Shown here one piece after another: positions 38,551 to 47,935 of a DNA stretch of 64,000 bases (position 1 is its first letter; the number at the start of each line of letters is the position of its first letter). The notes beneath the pieces were generated by a model. The model did no database searches. It worked only from the letters and a program-made list of their open reading frames with translations, and had not been told where the DNA came from. The DNA is from Streptomyces tropicalis (lineage in GTDB: Bacteria > Actinomycetota > Actinomycetes > Streptomycetales > Streptomycetaceae). A program made the translations under genes and the position numbers. Location: NCBI RefSeq assembly GCF_029269835.1, contig NZ_JARJBB010000005.1, forward strand, positions 186,001 to 250,000, read 5' to 3'.

Positions 38551-39449
38551 GGACCCTGTATCAGGTCGACGCCTTCACCAAGTCGCCGTTCACAGGCAAC
38601 CCAGCCGGCGTCGTGCTCGACGCGGACGGACTGACCGACGCCCAGATGCTCGCGATCGCACGAGAATTCAACAACTCCGAGACGGCGTTCGTCCTTACCG
38701 CAGACGGCCCCGACCACGACGTGAGGGTCCGTTTCTTCACGCCCACCACCGAGGTCCCCGCCTGCGGGCACGCCACCGTCGGCACGCACTTCGCCCGAGC
38801 AGTTGAGCACGGACTGGCGTCCGGCACAGTGGTCCAGAAGACCGGCGGTGGACTTCTGCAACGCGTGGAGATTCTCCGGGACGCGGACCAGCTGCGGATC
38901 GGCATGCATCAGGGGCCCGCCGAGTTCGGTCCGGAACTGGATCAAGCCCAGATCGGCCGACTCCTGCGTGCACTGGGCGCCGCCTCAACCGACCTCGCCG
39001 AGGACTCTCCGGTCCAGATCGTGTCGACCGGACACTCCAAGGTACTCATCGAACTACGAAGCCGTGCCACGGTGGACAGACTGCGGCCGGGCGGGGCAGC
39101 GCTGACGGCCATCAGCCACGAGGTGGGCAGCAACGGCTTCTTCGTCTTCACCCGCGACGTCGCCGAACCCGGCCTACTTACCTGGTCCCGTATGTTCGCA
39201 CCAGCGATCGGCATCCCCGAAGATCCTGTGACCGGCAACGGCCACGGCCCGCTCGGGGCCTACCTGGTGCGGCACGGCCTGGTCCTGGCACCCGACGGTC
39301 GGCTCTCCTTCACCGGACGGCAGGGCACGGCGATGGGGCGGCCGGGCGACGTCTGTGTCCGGGTCGAAACAGACTCCAACCGCAGGGTGCTGGCATCGAT
39401 CTCGGGCGATGCCGTCATCGCGTTCCAGGGACAGCTGCACCACTCCTGA
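38547..39449 (+). CDS. PhzF-family isomerase
   Basis: A 300-residue diaminopimelate-epimerase-fold protein of the PhzF family. Typical blocks are [20 protein letters not shown], the catalytic Glu in [22 protein letters not shown] and [16 protein letters not shown]. Known members isomerise or lactonise amino-acid-like metabolites; most are uncharacterised. It overlaps ridA by ATGA. The LysR-EamA-PepA-RidA-PhzF order suggests degradation or export of a peptide-derived amine compound, which is inference. Confidence 0.88.
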   Translation: MRTLYQVDAFTKSPFTGNPAGVVLDADGLTDAQMLAIAREFNNSETAFVLTADGPDHDVRVRFFTPTTEVPACGHATVGTHFARAVEHGLASGTVVQKTGGGLLQRVEILRDADQLRIGMHQGPAEFGPELDQAQIGRLLRALGAASTDLAEDSPVQIVSTGHSKVLIELRSRATVDRLRPGGAALTAISHEVGSNGFFVFTRDVAEPGLLTWSRMFAPAIGIPEDPVTGNGHGPLGAYLVRHGLVLAPDGRLSFTGRQGTAMGRPGDVCVRVETDSNRRVLASISGDAVIAFQGQLHHS

Positions 39450-39451
39450 CA

Positions 39452-39477
39452 CACGCCCCGGTCTGGCCCGGGGCGTG
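39452..39477 (+). terminator. Terminator of the pepA-ridA-phzF operon
   Basis: Arms CACGCCCCGG and CCGGGGCGTG, perfect over ten bases with a six-base loop, three bases after the phzF stop. Confidence 0.8.
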
Positions 39478-39620
39478 GTCCTCCGGGTTTATGGAACTGC
39501 GGCTGGTGGCTCTGTGAGTGAGGTTTTCTCAACGGTGATCTCTTCCAGATTCCGTTGGGGTAGCGACACTTCAGAACTTCGAGGTTGCAGGCAAGCAGCG
39601 CCCTCCATGACCATCGGCAC

Positions 39621-40538
39621 ATGGAAAGCAGCGAGCAGTGGCGCGTACAGTTCAACGCCGACGTGACGTTCGTCAACGGCGGCGGACTCCAGGTGCAGGA
39701 GTTCAGGCTGGATGTGCCGGGCCCGAGCATCACTGACCGGGAGGTGGGAGAACTGTTCCTGCGCCACCTCGGCCTGTTGATGGTGGGCACGGTGCAGATC
39801 ACTGGGAAGCAGCTGCTGCAGGAGCCTCACAAGGGCTCTCGCGGGACGGTCGGCTCCGCTCGTCCGTCCGGACGCCGAATGGTGGATCTGAGCCATCCGA
39901 TCCTGCACGATATGGTGACTCTCCCAGGACTGCCTGGTCCTCAGATCGGCGAGTACATGTCCCGGATCTCGTCCCGGGATCTTTACGCGGCGGGCACCGA
40001 GTTCTCCATCGGTCACATTGCGATGGTGTCCAACACCGGCACCCACCTGGACAGCCCCTTCCACCGTTTCGAGGACGGTGACGATCTCGCGGCCCTGCCG
40101 CTGGAGCGACTGAGTGACCTGGAGGGCGTGGTGGTACGTGCGACGGGTGCAGAAGGGCGTGCGATCGACCGGGCGCTGTTGCTGCCGCACGATGTGGCAG
40201 GGAAGGCCGTCCTGATTCACACCGGCTGGGACCGGCACTGGGGCACGGAGCAGTATGGGTCCGATCATCCGTTCCTCACTGCAGAAGCCGCCACCTGGCT
40301 CGCCGATCAGGGCACGGCTCTCGTGGGGATCGACTCGCTCAACGTGGACAGCACCACCGATGGGACGAGGCCCGCCCACACCACTCTGCTGGGCGCGGGA
40401 ATCCCGATCGTGGAGCACCTGCGAGGGCTGGAGCACCTGCCACCGCATGGGTTCCACTTCCATGCCGCACCGCCTGCGGTCGCAGGCATGGGCACCTTCC
40501 CGGTCCGGGCCTACGCCCTTGTGGACGCAGGCCGGTAG
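39621..40538 (+). CDS. Cyclase family (kynurenine-formamidase-like) with fused N-terminal domain
   Basis: A 305-residue protein. Residues 80-305 are a PF04199-type metal-dependent hydrolase/cyclase: MVDLSHPILHDMVTLPGLPG, then the metal motif NTGTHLDSPFHRFEDGDDLA, and a C-terminal FHFHAAPPAVAGMGTFPVRA. Relatives act as kynurenine formamidase or isatin hydrolase. Residues 1-75 (VQFNADVTFVNGGGLQVQEF, EVGELFLRHLGLLMVGTVQI) form a separate small domain that in my recollection is usually encoded as its own gene. The first ATG with domain sense is 39621, which lacks a good ribosome binding site. Confidence 0.8.
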   Translation: MESSEQWRVQFNADVTFVNGGGLQVQEFRLDVPGPSITDREVGELFLRHLGLLMVGTVQITGKQLLQEPHKGSRGTVGSARPSGRRMVDLSHPILHDMVTLPGLPGPQIGEYMSRISSRDLYAAGTEFSIGHIAMVSNTGTHLDSPFHRFEDGDDLAALPLERLSDLEGVVVRATGAEGRAIDRALLLPHDVAGKAVLIHTGWDRHWGTEQYGSDHPFLTAEAATWLADQGTALVGIDSLNVDSTTDGTRPAHTTLLGAGIPIVEHLRGLEHLPPHGFHFHAAPPAVAGMGTFPVRAYALVDAGR

Positions 40539-40951
40539 TTCGGTGGTGACGCTCGTGGCGACCACGGGGCGGGCGGGAGCGGCCCTTTCTGCTCGCCGCC
40601 CTGGTGACATAGGCGCCTTCGCGGTGACCGAGGGGAGCCCCGAAGTCGGGGTGATCATCCGCTTCGCCTGCGAGGCGCCCTGCCTTCACTGGCCATGGTG
40701 GATGGCTTCCTGTCCGCGGGACTGGTGGTCTCCCGGCTCAAGTACCGTGCAGCCTTCCTGCTCGCCGCTGCCCGCTTCCTGGTGTGCCACGCCGTTGTCG
40801 CAGTCCTCCGAGCGGACTTGGCGCGCCCCAACACGATCCGACACCTCTCCCGCTGCCGGGCATGGGTGGTGGAGCGGTTCACGCCGTGCTCGAAAGCAGA
40901 CTCACCTACGTTCCAGGTCGATGAGCCTGCTCCTTGGGCGATAATGCGAGG
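40539..40951. other. 413 bp without a recognisable gene
   Basis: Frames on both strands are open for up to 90 codons but have no coding bias, no ribosome binding sites and no known motif. Nothing further is supported. Confidence 0.45.
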
Positions 40952-41368
40952 ATGACCATGGCCAAAGAGGTGGTACGGGAGTTCCTGCTCCAGGTTCGGT
41001 CGGGCAAGCATCCGGAGCGGGCCGGGAAGTACATGGCAACACAGGTCGAGGCACATCAGGTGCAGGCCGAGGCTCCTGCCACGGTAGTGCGTACGCCTCA
41101 GCAGTACACCGCTCATGTACGCGAAATGCTGGCGGTCTACGGACCGTTCGAGTTCTCCATCGACGAACTGCTCTCCGAGGACGACCGGGTCTATGCCCGG
41201 TGGCACCAGGTCGGCCGTCACCAGGGAGCCCTCGATGGCCACGCGCCCACAGGACGCCCGCTGACGCAGTACACCAGTGCCGTCTACCGCGTCCGCGACG
41301 AAGTGATCGTCGAGTACTGGATCCAGATCGACCGCCAGGGCGTCCTCGCGCAACTCCAAGCCAGCTGA
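40952..41368 (+). CDS. SnoaL-like/NTF2-fold protein (ester-cyclase type)
   Basis: A 138-residue protein of the SnoaL-like group: AKEVVREFLLQVRSGKHPER, a middle VYGPFEFSIDELLSEDDRVY, then ARWHQVGRHQGALDGHAPTG and VYRVRDEVIVEYWIQID. The NTF2 fold forms a cone-shaped pocket; relatives include polyketide cyclases and many small unassigned enzymes. No polyketide genes are near. The ATG at 40952 is preferred to an in-frame TTG at 40934. Confidence 0.78.
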   Translation: MTMAKEVVREFLLQVRSGKHPERAGKYMATQVEAHQVQAEAPATVVRTPQQYTAHVREMLAVYGPFEFSIDELLSEDDRVYARWHQVGRHQGALDGHAPTGRPLTQYTSAVYRVRDEVIVEYWIQIDRQGVLAQLQAS

Positions 41369-41919
41369 ACTCGGTTCCCTGTCGCGACGGGACTGCAGGG
41401 CACGGGGGAGATCGCCGTCGGGAAGCCGGTCCGGGTCTGGAGGGCACTCCAAATACCGGGCCCTGCCTGCCACATCTTTGCCTGGTCAGGTGCCGAGGAC
41501 CACGGCGCGACCACGAGAGCTGGAGGAACCCCCGAATGAGAGTGCTTGCGGCCCGCGAAGGACGTGGCCGGCCCTATTGGTCCAGCGCGGCAGTGCTTCC
41601 CTGCAGCGCGAGAGGCCCTTGCTGCAGTGCGGCGCACGGTGGACACAAGACGCCCCCCACGCCCATGCGCCCGGTACCCGGCTGCGCATCGGGTCCAGCA
41701 CCATGGGACGACGTGCCGATCTCCTGCAACTACAGGAGTCGGCCGCCCTCCACGTTCACCCTCGCATCCGGCAGCGCGCGGCCGCCGGTTTCGGCACCCG
41801 GTGCGCAGGATGACCGACGGGTAGCCCGTCCGATCTTCGCAGCGCGATGGGGCTGGAGAGGTTCGATCTCCCTCGTGCTGTGCCCGCATGGCCGAGCCGC
41901 CAGCCAGACGTCGCACGTG
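41369..41919. other. 551 bp without a recognisable gene
   Basis: Several overlapping frames are open because of high GC, but none has a start with a ribosome binding site or a familiar motif on either strand. Probably non-coding or decayed. Confidence 0.45.
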
Positions 41920-42657
41920 TCAGGACAGGTGCCGCTGCCCCGCTGCAGGCACGATCCTTCGTCGTGCGGCGTGGGCAGCAGCGCAGCCCAGCAAGAGGAG
42001 CAGTGAGGCACCCGCTGCCCACCCGGTGTACCTGACGCGCAGATCAGCGCGGGCTCCGAGCGCGGGGCGGGTGATGCCCGCGGGGTCGTACACCACCGTC
42101 ACCCGCCGGCCGGCCAGCCCCGCACAACCGGTTCCACCGGGCACGGCATCGCGATGCGAGCCGTCCGGCAGGGCCACTCGGCACACGGTCCGGTCCCCGT
42201 AACGCTCGCCGACGACCCATCGCGGCTGCAGCAGCGTGCCCTGGGCCTGTGAGCCGAGCGCCCTCAAGTACCAGCGGGACGCACCCGCATACGCGGAGCC
42301 GAGGCATGTCAGACAACAGACGAGCACGACCACGGCCGTCGTCCCGCGCAGCGGCCAGCCGGCGCTGCGCCGGATCAGCCACGACAGCAGTCCGGCCGCT
42401 GGCGCGGCCACACCCAGTGGAATCCCCACCGGCTGCCAGAGGTTGGTGATGATCCAGCACCACACGACACCGGCGAGCAAGAGGCCCAGGAGGACCGACC
42501 AGGTGGCCGTGGCGCCGGCCGGTGACGCCGGAGCCGCGCGGCCAATGGCCCGCCAGGCGGGCGCTTGCGGCGGCCCGGATGGCCGTTCCTGCGGTTGTTG
42601 TGGTTCATGGCATCCCCGTCCGTCCGTCAAGGACCGGTTCAGCGGCCCGGCCGCCAC
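41920..42657 (-). CDS. DUF3592-like integral membrane protein
   Basis: A protein of up to 245 residues with four likely transmembrane helices (about 53-71, 78-95, 105-125 and near 213-232). Between helices 3 and 4 is a soluble domain, CRVALPDGSHRDAVPGG then GRRVTVVYDPAGITRPALG. The pattern of small soluble domain with VVYDP between helices resembles DUF3592 proteins. The start is GTG at 42657, though a later one is possible. Its neighbours give no functional clue. Confidence 0.6.
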   Translation of the reverse strand: MAAGPLNRSLTDGRGCHEPQQPQERPSGPPQAPAWRAIGRAAPASPAGATATWSVLLGLLLAGVVWCWIITNLWQPVGIPLGVAAPAAGLLSWLIRRSAGWPLRGTTAVVVLVCCLTCLGSAYAGASRWYLRALGSQAQGTLLQPRWVVGERYGDRTVCRVALPDGSHRDAVPGGTGCAGLAGRRVTVVYDPAGITRPALGARADLRVRYTGWAAGASLLLLLGCAAAHAARRRIVPAAGQRHLS

Positions 42658-43024
42658 ATCGTCGTGACGATGTGATCGGTGCCGATCGTGGTGCGTTCAG
42701 CGCGGGATGAACCCCACGCTCTCATAGCGCTCGAGGGGCACGGGACTGGACGACTCGGGGGAGGCCGGCGCGCCGAGGACATCGATACGCCGAAGGCTCT
42801 CTGGCGGCCGTCCCCTTCCCCAGCCGGGACCGCGGATGTCCGCGTGTCGATGATGGCCGTGACGACCTACGGTCCGGCCGCACGTGCGCGGACCCGGGGG
42901 CAGTCCCCGATCAGGCCTGTATCAACCTTCGCAGCCGCTGGCCTGCTGTTGCAGGCCACGACGTTCGACAGCCGCAAAAATGCAGGAAGTGGGTGATTCA
43001 TTCCCGTCGGCATAACCTCCTGTT
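42658..43024. other. Intergenic region upstream of a LysR gene
   Basis: 367 bp separate divergently read genes. The only structure seen is an inverted repeat CATAAC-CTCCT-GTTATG at 43011-43027 that covers the LysR start codon, a possible autoregulatory site. Confidence 0.5.
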
Positions 43025-43858
43025 ATGACCACAGACCTTGAGACGGCCCTGCTGCGTGCCTTTGTCACGTCCGTCAAGGCGGGAAGCATCAGTCGCGCGG
43101 CAACAGCGCTCGGTCACAGCCAGCCGGCCCTGAGCCAGCAATTGCGGCGACTGGAACGCGTCGTGGGGCAGCCTCTGCTGCACCGTGCCGCCACAGGGGT
43201 GTCCCTCACCACGACGGGCGAGGCTCTGATGCCCTATGCCGAGCGGATACTGGCCCTGTCGAGCCAGGCTCTCCAGGTGTCCAGGAGCACGCTGGACGGA
43301 CATTGCGGGGTGGGGCTGCTGGAGGACCTAGCCACCCCTGTCCTGACCAGTGCGCTGGCGGAGTTCACCCATTTCCATCCGGACATCACGCTGGAACTCG
43401 TCAGTCTGCCCGGACCCGCCATGCGTGAGGCCTTCGTCTCCGGCCGCGTGGACCTGGCCCTGTGCGATCCGGCGTACCTGCCGGAGCCTTCCCGATGGAC
43501 GGCGCGTATGCCGCTGGTGTGGGCGCAGGGTCCCGGAATCGACATCGCGGCCGATCCCCTGCCGCTGGTGCTGTTCTCCCAGCCGTGCCGCTGGCGCGAC
43601 CCGGTCCTGCAGACCCTGGAGCGGTCGGGCCGCAGGTGGCGTGTCGTCTTCGAAAGCACAAGCCTCGCCGGCGTACAGGCGGCCGTCCGGGCCGGTCTGG
43701 GTGTCTCGGCCCTGCTCCCGCCGAATCTCGAACCGGGCACGGTGGCGCCGAGCCTGCCGGAACTTCCGGAAGTCGAGTTCGGCCTCGTCCGGAGCTCCGC
43801 GACCGAGGGTGACCGCCTTGTGGACGCAGTGGAGACCCTCCTGCGACGGCTCGTGTGA
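43025..43858 (+). CDS. LysR-family transcriptional regulator
   Basis: A 277-residue LTTR with an N-terminal HTH (FVTSVKAGSISRAATALGHS, QPALSQQLRRLERVVGQPLL) and a shortened effector domain (DITLELVSLPGPAMREAFVS, VQAAVRAGLGVSALLPPNLE). An inverted repeat covers the start codon and there is no Shine-Dalgarno sequence. It converges with the second PhzF gene, which it may regulate, although LTTR targets are more often divergent. Confidence 0.88.
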   Translation: MTTDLETALLRAFVTSVKAGSISRAATALGHSQPALSQQLRRLERVVGQPLLHRAATGVSLTTTGEALMPYAERILALSSQALQVSRSTLDGHCGVGLLEDLATPVLTSALAEFTHFHPDITLELVSLPGPAMREAFVSGRVDLALCDPAYLPEPSRWTARMPLVWAQGPGIDIAADPLPLVLFSQPCRWRDPVLQTLERSGRRWRVVFESTSLAGVQAAVRAGLGVSALLPPNLEPGTVAPSLPELPEVEFGLVRSSATEGDRLVDAVETLLRRLV

Positions 43859-43915
43859 GCACAGCTGCGGCACCGAAACCGTCGGCCGGTCCTCGATGGA
43901 CAGTACCGTTCGCCG

Positions 43916-44779
43916 TCATTGCGGCAGCACCTCCAGACGTCCGTCACCGACGAAAGCGACATCGCCCCCCACTTCGACCGACGGGATGTCCGTGCCGGTG
44001 CCGTGCGCGGTGATCGCCATCTCGCTGGGGCGGCCGGCGAAACCCCCTTGGCGGAGTGTGACCTGTTCGCCGTCGCCGATCCGGCCGTTGCGGCGCAGAT
44101 AGGCCGCGACGCAACCCGCGGCGCTGCCCGTGGCGACATCCTCCGCGATGCCGTCGTTGTTCCAGTGCCGACCTTCGATGGCAGTGGCGTCCAGCATGTA
44201 GGCGAACTGGGCGCCGAGAGGAGCCAGGAACGCCTGGAGGTCGAAGGCGACGCGGGCACGTTCCAGTGCGCCGTGGCGTACGGGGACGACGAGATAGCGC
44301 AGCCCGGTGGAGACCACCTCCGGCCGGAGGTCCGGGTCGAGGTGTTCGGGGCGCAGTGAGAACCATGACGCCACGTCCGGCACCTCAGGCCGGCTCAGGA
44401 ACAGCGCCGAGCCCTGGTCGAGGACGCTCGAGTACCGTCCGCGGCTGTGCCTGTGCGTGGCGACGCGGACCGTGCGGGTCCTGAGGCGCAGGGTCCACTC
44501 CTCGTCCGGAGCCGTGCCGTGCAGGGCGTGCAGCACGCAGGCGGCGCCGATCACCGGGTGACCCGCGAAGTCCAGCTCCTCCAGCAGGTCGAAGACGCGC
44601 GCCTGCCATGTGCGCCCGTCCTGGCCTCCGGGCTGCAGGAAGATCGACTCGAAATGCCGCAACTCTCTGGTGACTTGGGCCATCTGAGACGCTGTGAGCC
44701 CGCCAGCCGTTGGGAACACCGTCAGGCTGTTGCCGCTGTAGGCCTGGCCGGTGAAGACGTCAACGTGGTGATATCGCAT
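43916..44779 (-). CDS. PhzF-family isomerase (second copy)
   Basis: A 287-residue PhzF-like protein: YHHVDVFTGQAYSGNSLTVF, a Glu in LRHFESIFLQ in place of the usual NxSETxF block, DFAGHPVIGAACVLH, and EDVATGSAAGCVAAYLRRNG. It differs strongly from the phzF at 38547, so it is not a recent duplicate. It is divergent from the APC permease gene, a likely functional partner for uptake of an amino-acid-like substrate. Confidence 0.87.
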   Translation of the reverse strand: MRYHHVDVFTGQAYSGNSLTVFPTAGGLTASQMAQVTRELRHFESIFLQPGGQDGRTWQARVFDLLEELDFAGHPVIGAACVLHALHGTAPDEEWTLRLRTRTVRVATHRHSRGRYSSVLDQGSALFLSRPEVPDVASWFSLRPEHLDPDLRPEVVSTGLRYLVVPVRHGALERARVAFDLQAFLAPLGAQFAYMLDATAIEGRHWNNDGIAEDVATGSAAGCVAAYLRRNGRIGDGEQVTLRQGGFAGRPSEMAITAHGTGTDIPSVEVGGDVAFVGDGRLEVLPQ

Positions 44780-45106
44780 GTCACGAAACTACGGACGAGG
44801 ATGCGGCTGGGGAACCACGAACCTTGCATGAGCAGCCATAAGTGCGCGTTATGGCCCGGTGCGGCGCGTGCCTCGTCGTCGTCAGGAGTGCGGACCGCAC
44901 CCGCAGGCCGACCACGGGGGGCGCCCTCCCACCTCGGGAATCCCTATCAATTCGCTGACGTTCCGCAACTCAGGTCCGGCGCATTTTGACGCGCCTGCGG
45001 GCAGGATTCACAGATCGCGTGCGCTGTCGGCCGACCATCCCTTGACGGACATCGCCGAACTGCCGAGGATCGTCGCACCAGAATCATGTCCAGTGAAGGC
45101 CGGCGT
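44780..45106. other. Divergent promoter region of the PhzF and APC permease genes
   Basis: This 327-bp spacer has no gene. It should contain both promoters. No strong palindrome was noticed. Confidence 0.45.
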
Positions 45107-46501
45107 GTGAACCGAGAACGCAGCGATTCGGTCAGCGAGGGTCAGAACGCGGGAGCATCCCGAGGGCTGACCCGCTGGCAGGCGGTTCCCCTGGCCATCG
45201 GGTCCGTCGCCGGCTCGGGCATTCTCTTCCTGCCCTCGGCGGTCTACGCGCGGGCGGGAAACAACAGCCTTCTCGTGTGGGCACTGTCGACTCTCCTGTG
45301 CCTGCCGATGCTGCTCATGTTCGACGACATGGTCCGAAGCAATCCCGACGGCCGTGGGATAGAGGCGTTCATCCGGGCCGGCCTGGGCGACATGTTCGCC
45401 CGCTGTGTGCCCTTGATGTTCATCGCGCTCGTCGTCGTCGGCCTGCCCTCGGGGACGTTCGTCGCCGGGCGTTACGTGGCCCGGACCTTCGCGATGGACC
45501 GGGCAGCCGTCATCGCGATCGGGCTGGCCGTGCTGCTGGCCGCCGCCCTGGTCAATCTCGCGGGGGTCCGGACCAGCACGCGGGTGCAGACGGCTGCCTC
45601 CTGGGGGCTGGTCCTCATGGCCGCCGCCCTGCTCGCCGCAGCGGCCCCCTCGGCCGATCACGGCTTGTCCTCGGTGGCTCCCGGCACCCAGCACCTCGAC
45701 GTGGTTCTCCCGGGAGTGGTGCTGGCGTTCTGGGCCTTCGCCGGTTTCGAGAACCTCACCTTTCTGGCGCGGGAGTTCCGGGCGCCCGCACGTGACTTCC
45801 TCCCGGTCAGTGCCATCGCCCTTGCGGTCTATGGCCTGTTCACCATCCTGCTCACCGTTGCTATCGCCGTGTGCGTGCCAAGGCAGAACGTCGACCAGGT
45901 CGTGGGGCTCCTGCAACTGGCCGCGGCGGTGGGGCACGGCAAGTTCGTGCTGTGGGCTGTCACCCTGATCGCCTGCACCGCCATGCTGCTCAACGCGATC
46001 GCCTGGGTCTGGGGTGTGTCGCAGATGGCGCGGGACGCTGCCGTCAACGGCCTGCTGCCTGCCGCCCTTCTCGACCCCGAGGAAGCCGGTGCGCCTCGCC
46101 GCGCCCTCGGACTGCTCTGCGTCCTGTTCTCGGCAACCTCGGTCCTGCTGAGCCTGCGGCCTTCGCTGGTCGTCGACACCACGGCGGCGGCAAGCGCGAT
46201 CTTCATGCTCCTCTACATACTGAGCATCGTCTCCTACCTGCGAGTGCGCGGCCTCACACTCCGGTCCGGACTCAACCTGCTCCTCCTGGTGGTGATTGCG
46301 GCAAGCCTCGTCGAATCCGTCTGGGAGGCGCTCTACGCGCTGGTGGCGTTCGTCGCCGCCCTCAGCGTGCAGCTCCTTCAGCGTCGCAGGGCGCCCCAGA
46401 ACTCAGACAGAACTCCTCATGGTGGCGTCGATACCGACGGTCTCCTGGTCGACGGCGTTCACGGCGGTGCGCCCGGAGGCGGAGATGACGCCGATCTGTG
46501 A
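45107..46501 (+). CDS. APC-family amino-acid permease
   Basis: A 464-residue membrane protein with about twelve hydrophobic segments. The APC opening RWQAVPLAIGSVAGSGILFL contains the unwound helix-1 GSG motif that binds the substrate amino group. Further typical parts are WAFAGFENLTFLAREFRAPA and the C-terminal polar tail. It imports amino acids or amines by proton exchange. GAAGG lies before the GTG at 45107; the ATG at 45086 has none. The divergent PhzF gene suggests a shared substrate. Confidence 0.87.
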   Translation: MNRERSDSVSEGQNAGASRGLTRWQAVPLAIGSVAGSGILFLPSAVYARAGNNSLLVWALSTLLCLPMLLMFDDMVRSNPDGRGIEAFIRAGLGDMFARCVPLMFIALVVVGLPSGTFVAGRYVARTFAMDRAAVIAIGLAVLLAAALVNLAGVRTSTRVQTAASWGLVLMAAALLAAAAPSADHGLSSVAPGTQHLDVVLPGVVLAFWAFAGFENLTFLAREFRAPARDFLPVSAIALAVYGLFTILLTVAIAVCVPRQNVDQVVGLLQLAAAVGHGKFVLWAVTLIACTAMLLNAIAWVWGVSQMARDAAVNGLLPAALLDPEEAGAPRRALGLLCVLFSATSVLLSLRPSLVVDTTAAASAIFMLLYILSIVSYLRVRGLTLRSGLNLLLLVVIAASLVESVWEALYALVAFVAALSVQLLQRRRAPQNSDRTPHGGVDTDGLLVDGVHGGAPGGGDDADL

Positions 46502-46690
46502 CTGCATGTCATGATCCACCACCTTGTAATGCGCTGGGATCCGTTCTCCACGAGCGGCTGCAGGCTCGCGCCCAGCGTGACGTAGGAGGTGAGGACCTTG
46601 GCGAGAACCGTCTCGTCGACGGCACTGTCGCCGAGCACCAGGGCACCGCTGCCCGCTGACGCCCGTCGCAGAGGTCGCGCCGACGTGCGG
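46403..46690 (-). pseudogene. Unrecognised gene remnant, frameshifted
   Basis: Two minus-strand frames join into one protein-like stretch: LGDSAVDETVLAKVLTSYVT, LGASLQPLVENG, then in the other frame HYKVVDHDMQSQIGVISASG and VNAVDQETVGIDATMRSSV, with a stop. The composition looks real but I do not recognise it. It overlaps the end of the permease gene on the other strand and has lost its beginning. Confidence 0.4.
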
Positions 46691-46852
46691 ACGGGCGTGC
46701 AGTCGGCGTGGGCGCGGCCGTTCAGCCGGTCGCCGCGGTTGTCGTGGACGGGGCACGGCCTCATCGCGCTCCTTGGTTCTCGCCAGGCCGGACTCGGCTC
46801 CGCCAGTGGTGTACAGGTCGACCCTGCCAGCCGTATCCGCCGTGCGCCGGCG

Positions 46853-47857
46853 CTACGGACGACGCAGGGCGGCGTGCCCTGCGGACTGGTCCAGCAACGC
46901 CGAACCAAGTTCACTCACCACGTAGTTGACCTCGTTGCGGTATCTGCTCTTCGTCACCAGTCCCGCCTCGCGGAGCACCCCGAGGTGTTGTGAGACCGCC
47001 GGTGCGCTCAGCCCCGTGCGGGCTGCCAGCTGCGTGGTGGTGCACGGCGAGGTGGTGAAGGCCAGGATCATCGCCCGGCTGCGGCCGAGCAGCCTGGCGA
47101 CACTGCGATACTCGGTCCCGCCCTGCTCCCACAAGGTGCCCAGGGCCCGTGCCGGATAGACGGCGATGGGCGGAGATGCCGCGCTGCTGGCGACCAGGAC
47201 CGATCGGGTGGCGAACAGGCTGGGCACGAGCGGCAGGCCCCGGCCGTTCAGACGGATGTCCGTGTCCAACATGTCATCGACGCCGAGGCGGTCGCCCGTC
47301 CAGTGAAGTGCCGGGTGCAGCTGGTGAAAGAGCGTCTGGACGCCCCCGCGGGAGAGTTCGCGCGTGCGGAAGGCGACGTCGGCTTCGAGGACGGCCCGCA
47401 TGCGCGGCCAGTGCGGCCGCAGGGCGGCCTGCCACCACGCCTCCACGGCCTGCACCAGCTGCGGCAGCGCCCGCTGGGCGTCGGTGGCCAGCCGATGGCT
47501 GAACGAGCCTGGTACGGCGCTGTCGCCCATGGCCTCTACCTCGGCCTGGACCCGTGCGTGCGGCGTTGCCAGGACGATGGCCAGCTCATCCTCGATGTCA
47601 CCGGTGGAGCAGTCGGGTGGAGGCGTGAGGAAGTCGGGCAGGCAGATGCTTCGGCCGGTGAGGGAACGCAGGGGCGCTGTCGTGCGGGCCAGGTCCCGGT
47701 CCTTGAGGAGCTCCTTGGCGGAGGTGATCCAGGGCCTGTGCACGGAGTTCCGCCCGGCGTCGGCGAGCACCCAAAAGCTGCTCACCGTGTCCCAGAGCGG
47801 TGAGATGGTGAACCTGATCTTGGCGACGTCGCCGACATCGAAGTGCAGGGAACTCAT
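46853..47857 (-). CDS. ArsR-type winged-helix regulator with DUF5937 domain
   Basis: A 334-residue protein. The long N-terminal region begins LHFDVGDVAKIRFTISPLWD, typical of DUF5937 proteins. The C-terminal 70 residues are an ArsR-like winged helix: TTTQLAARTGLSAPAVSQHL, GVLREAGLVTKSRYRNEVNY. No metal-binding cysteine motif is seen, so it is not an arsenic sensor. It is divergent from the MFS transporter gene 78 bp away, its likely target. Confidence 0.85.
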   Translation of the reverse strand: MSSLHFDVGDVAKIRFTISPLWDTVSSFWVLADAGRNSVHRPWITSAKELLKDRDLARTTAPLRSLTGRSICLPDFLTPPPDCSTGDIEDELAIVLATPHARVQAEVEAMGDSAVPGSFSHRLATDAQRALPQLVQAVEAWWQAALRPHWPRMRAVLEADVAFRTRELSRGGVQTLFHQLHPALHWTGDRLGVDDMLDTDIRLNGRGLPLVPSLFATRSVLVASSAASPPIAVYPARALGTLWEQGGTEYRSVARLLGRSRAMILAFTTSPCTTTQLAARTGLSAPAVSQHLGVLREAGLVTKSRYRNEVNYVVSELGSALLDQSAGHAALRRP

Positions 47858-47935
47858 ATCACCGCCTGATCAGGGACTTTTCGCCGACATGAAATCTCTG
47901 GTCGTCTCCCGCGCCGGATGGTGGTGTAAGGCACC

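Noticed and set aside
38547..44779. The two PhzF genes as part of a phenazine cluster
   Set aside because: No other phenazine genes (phzA/B, D, E, G) are present, and the two PhzF proteins are dissimilar. They are more likely stand-alone isomerases.
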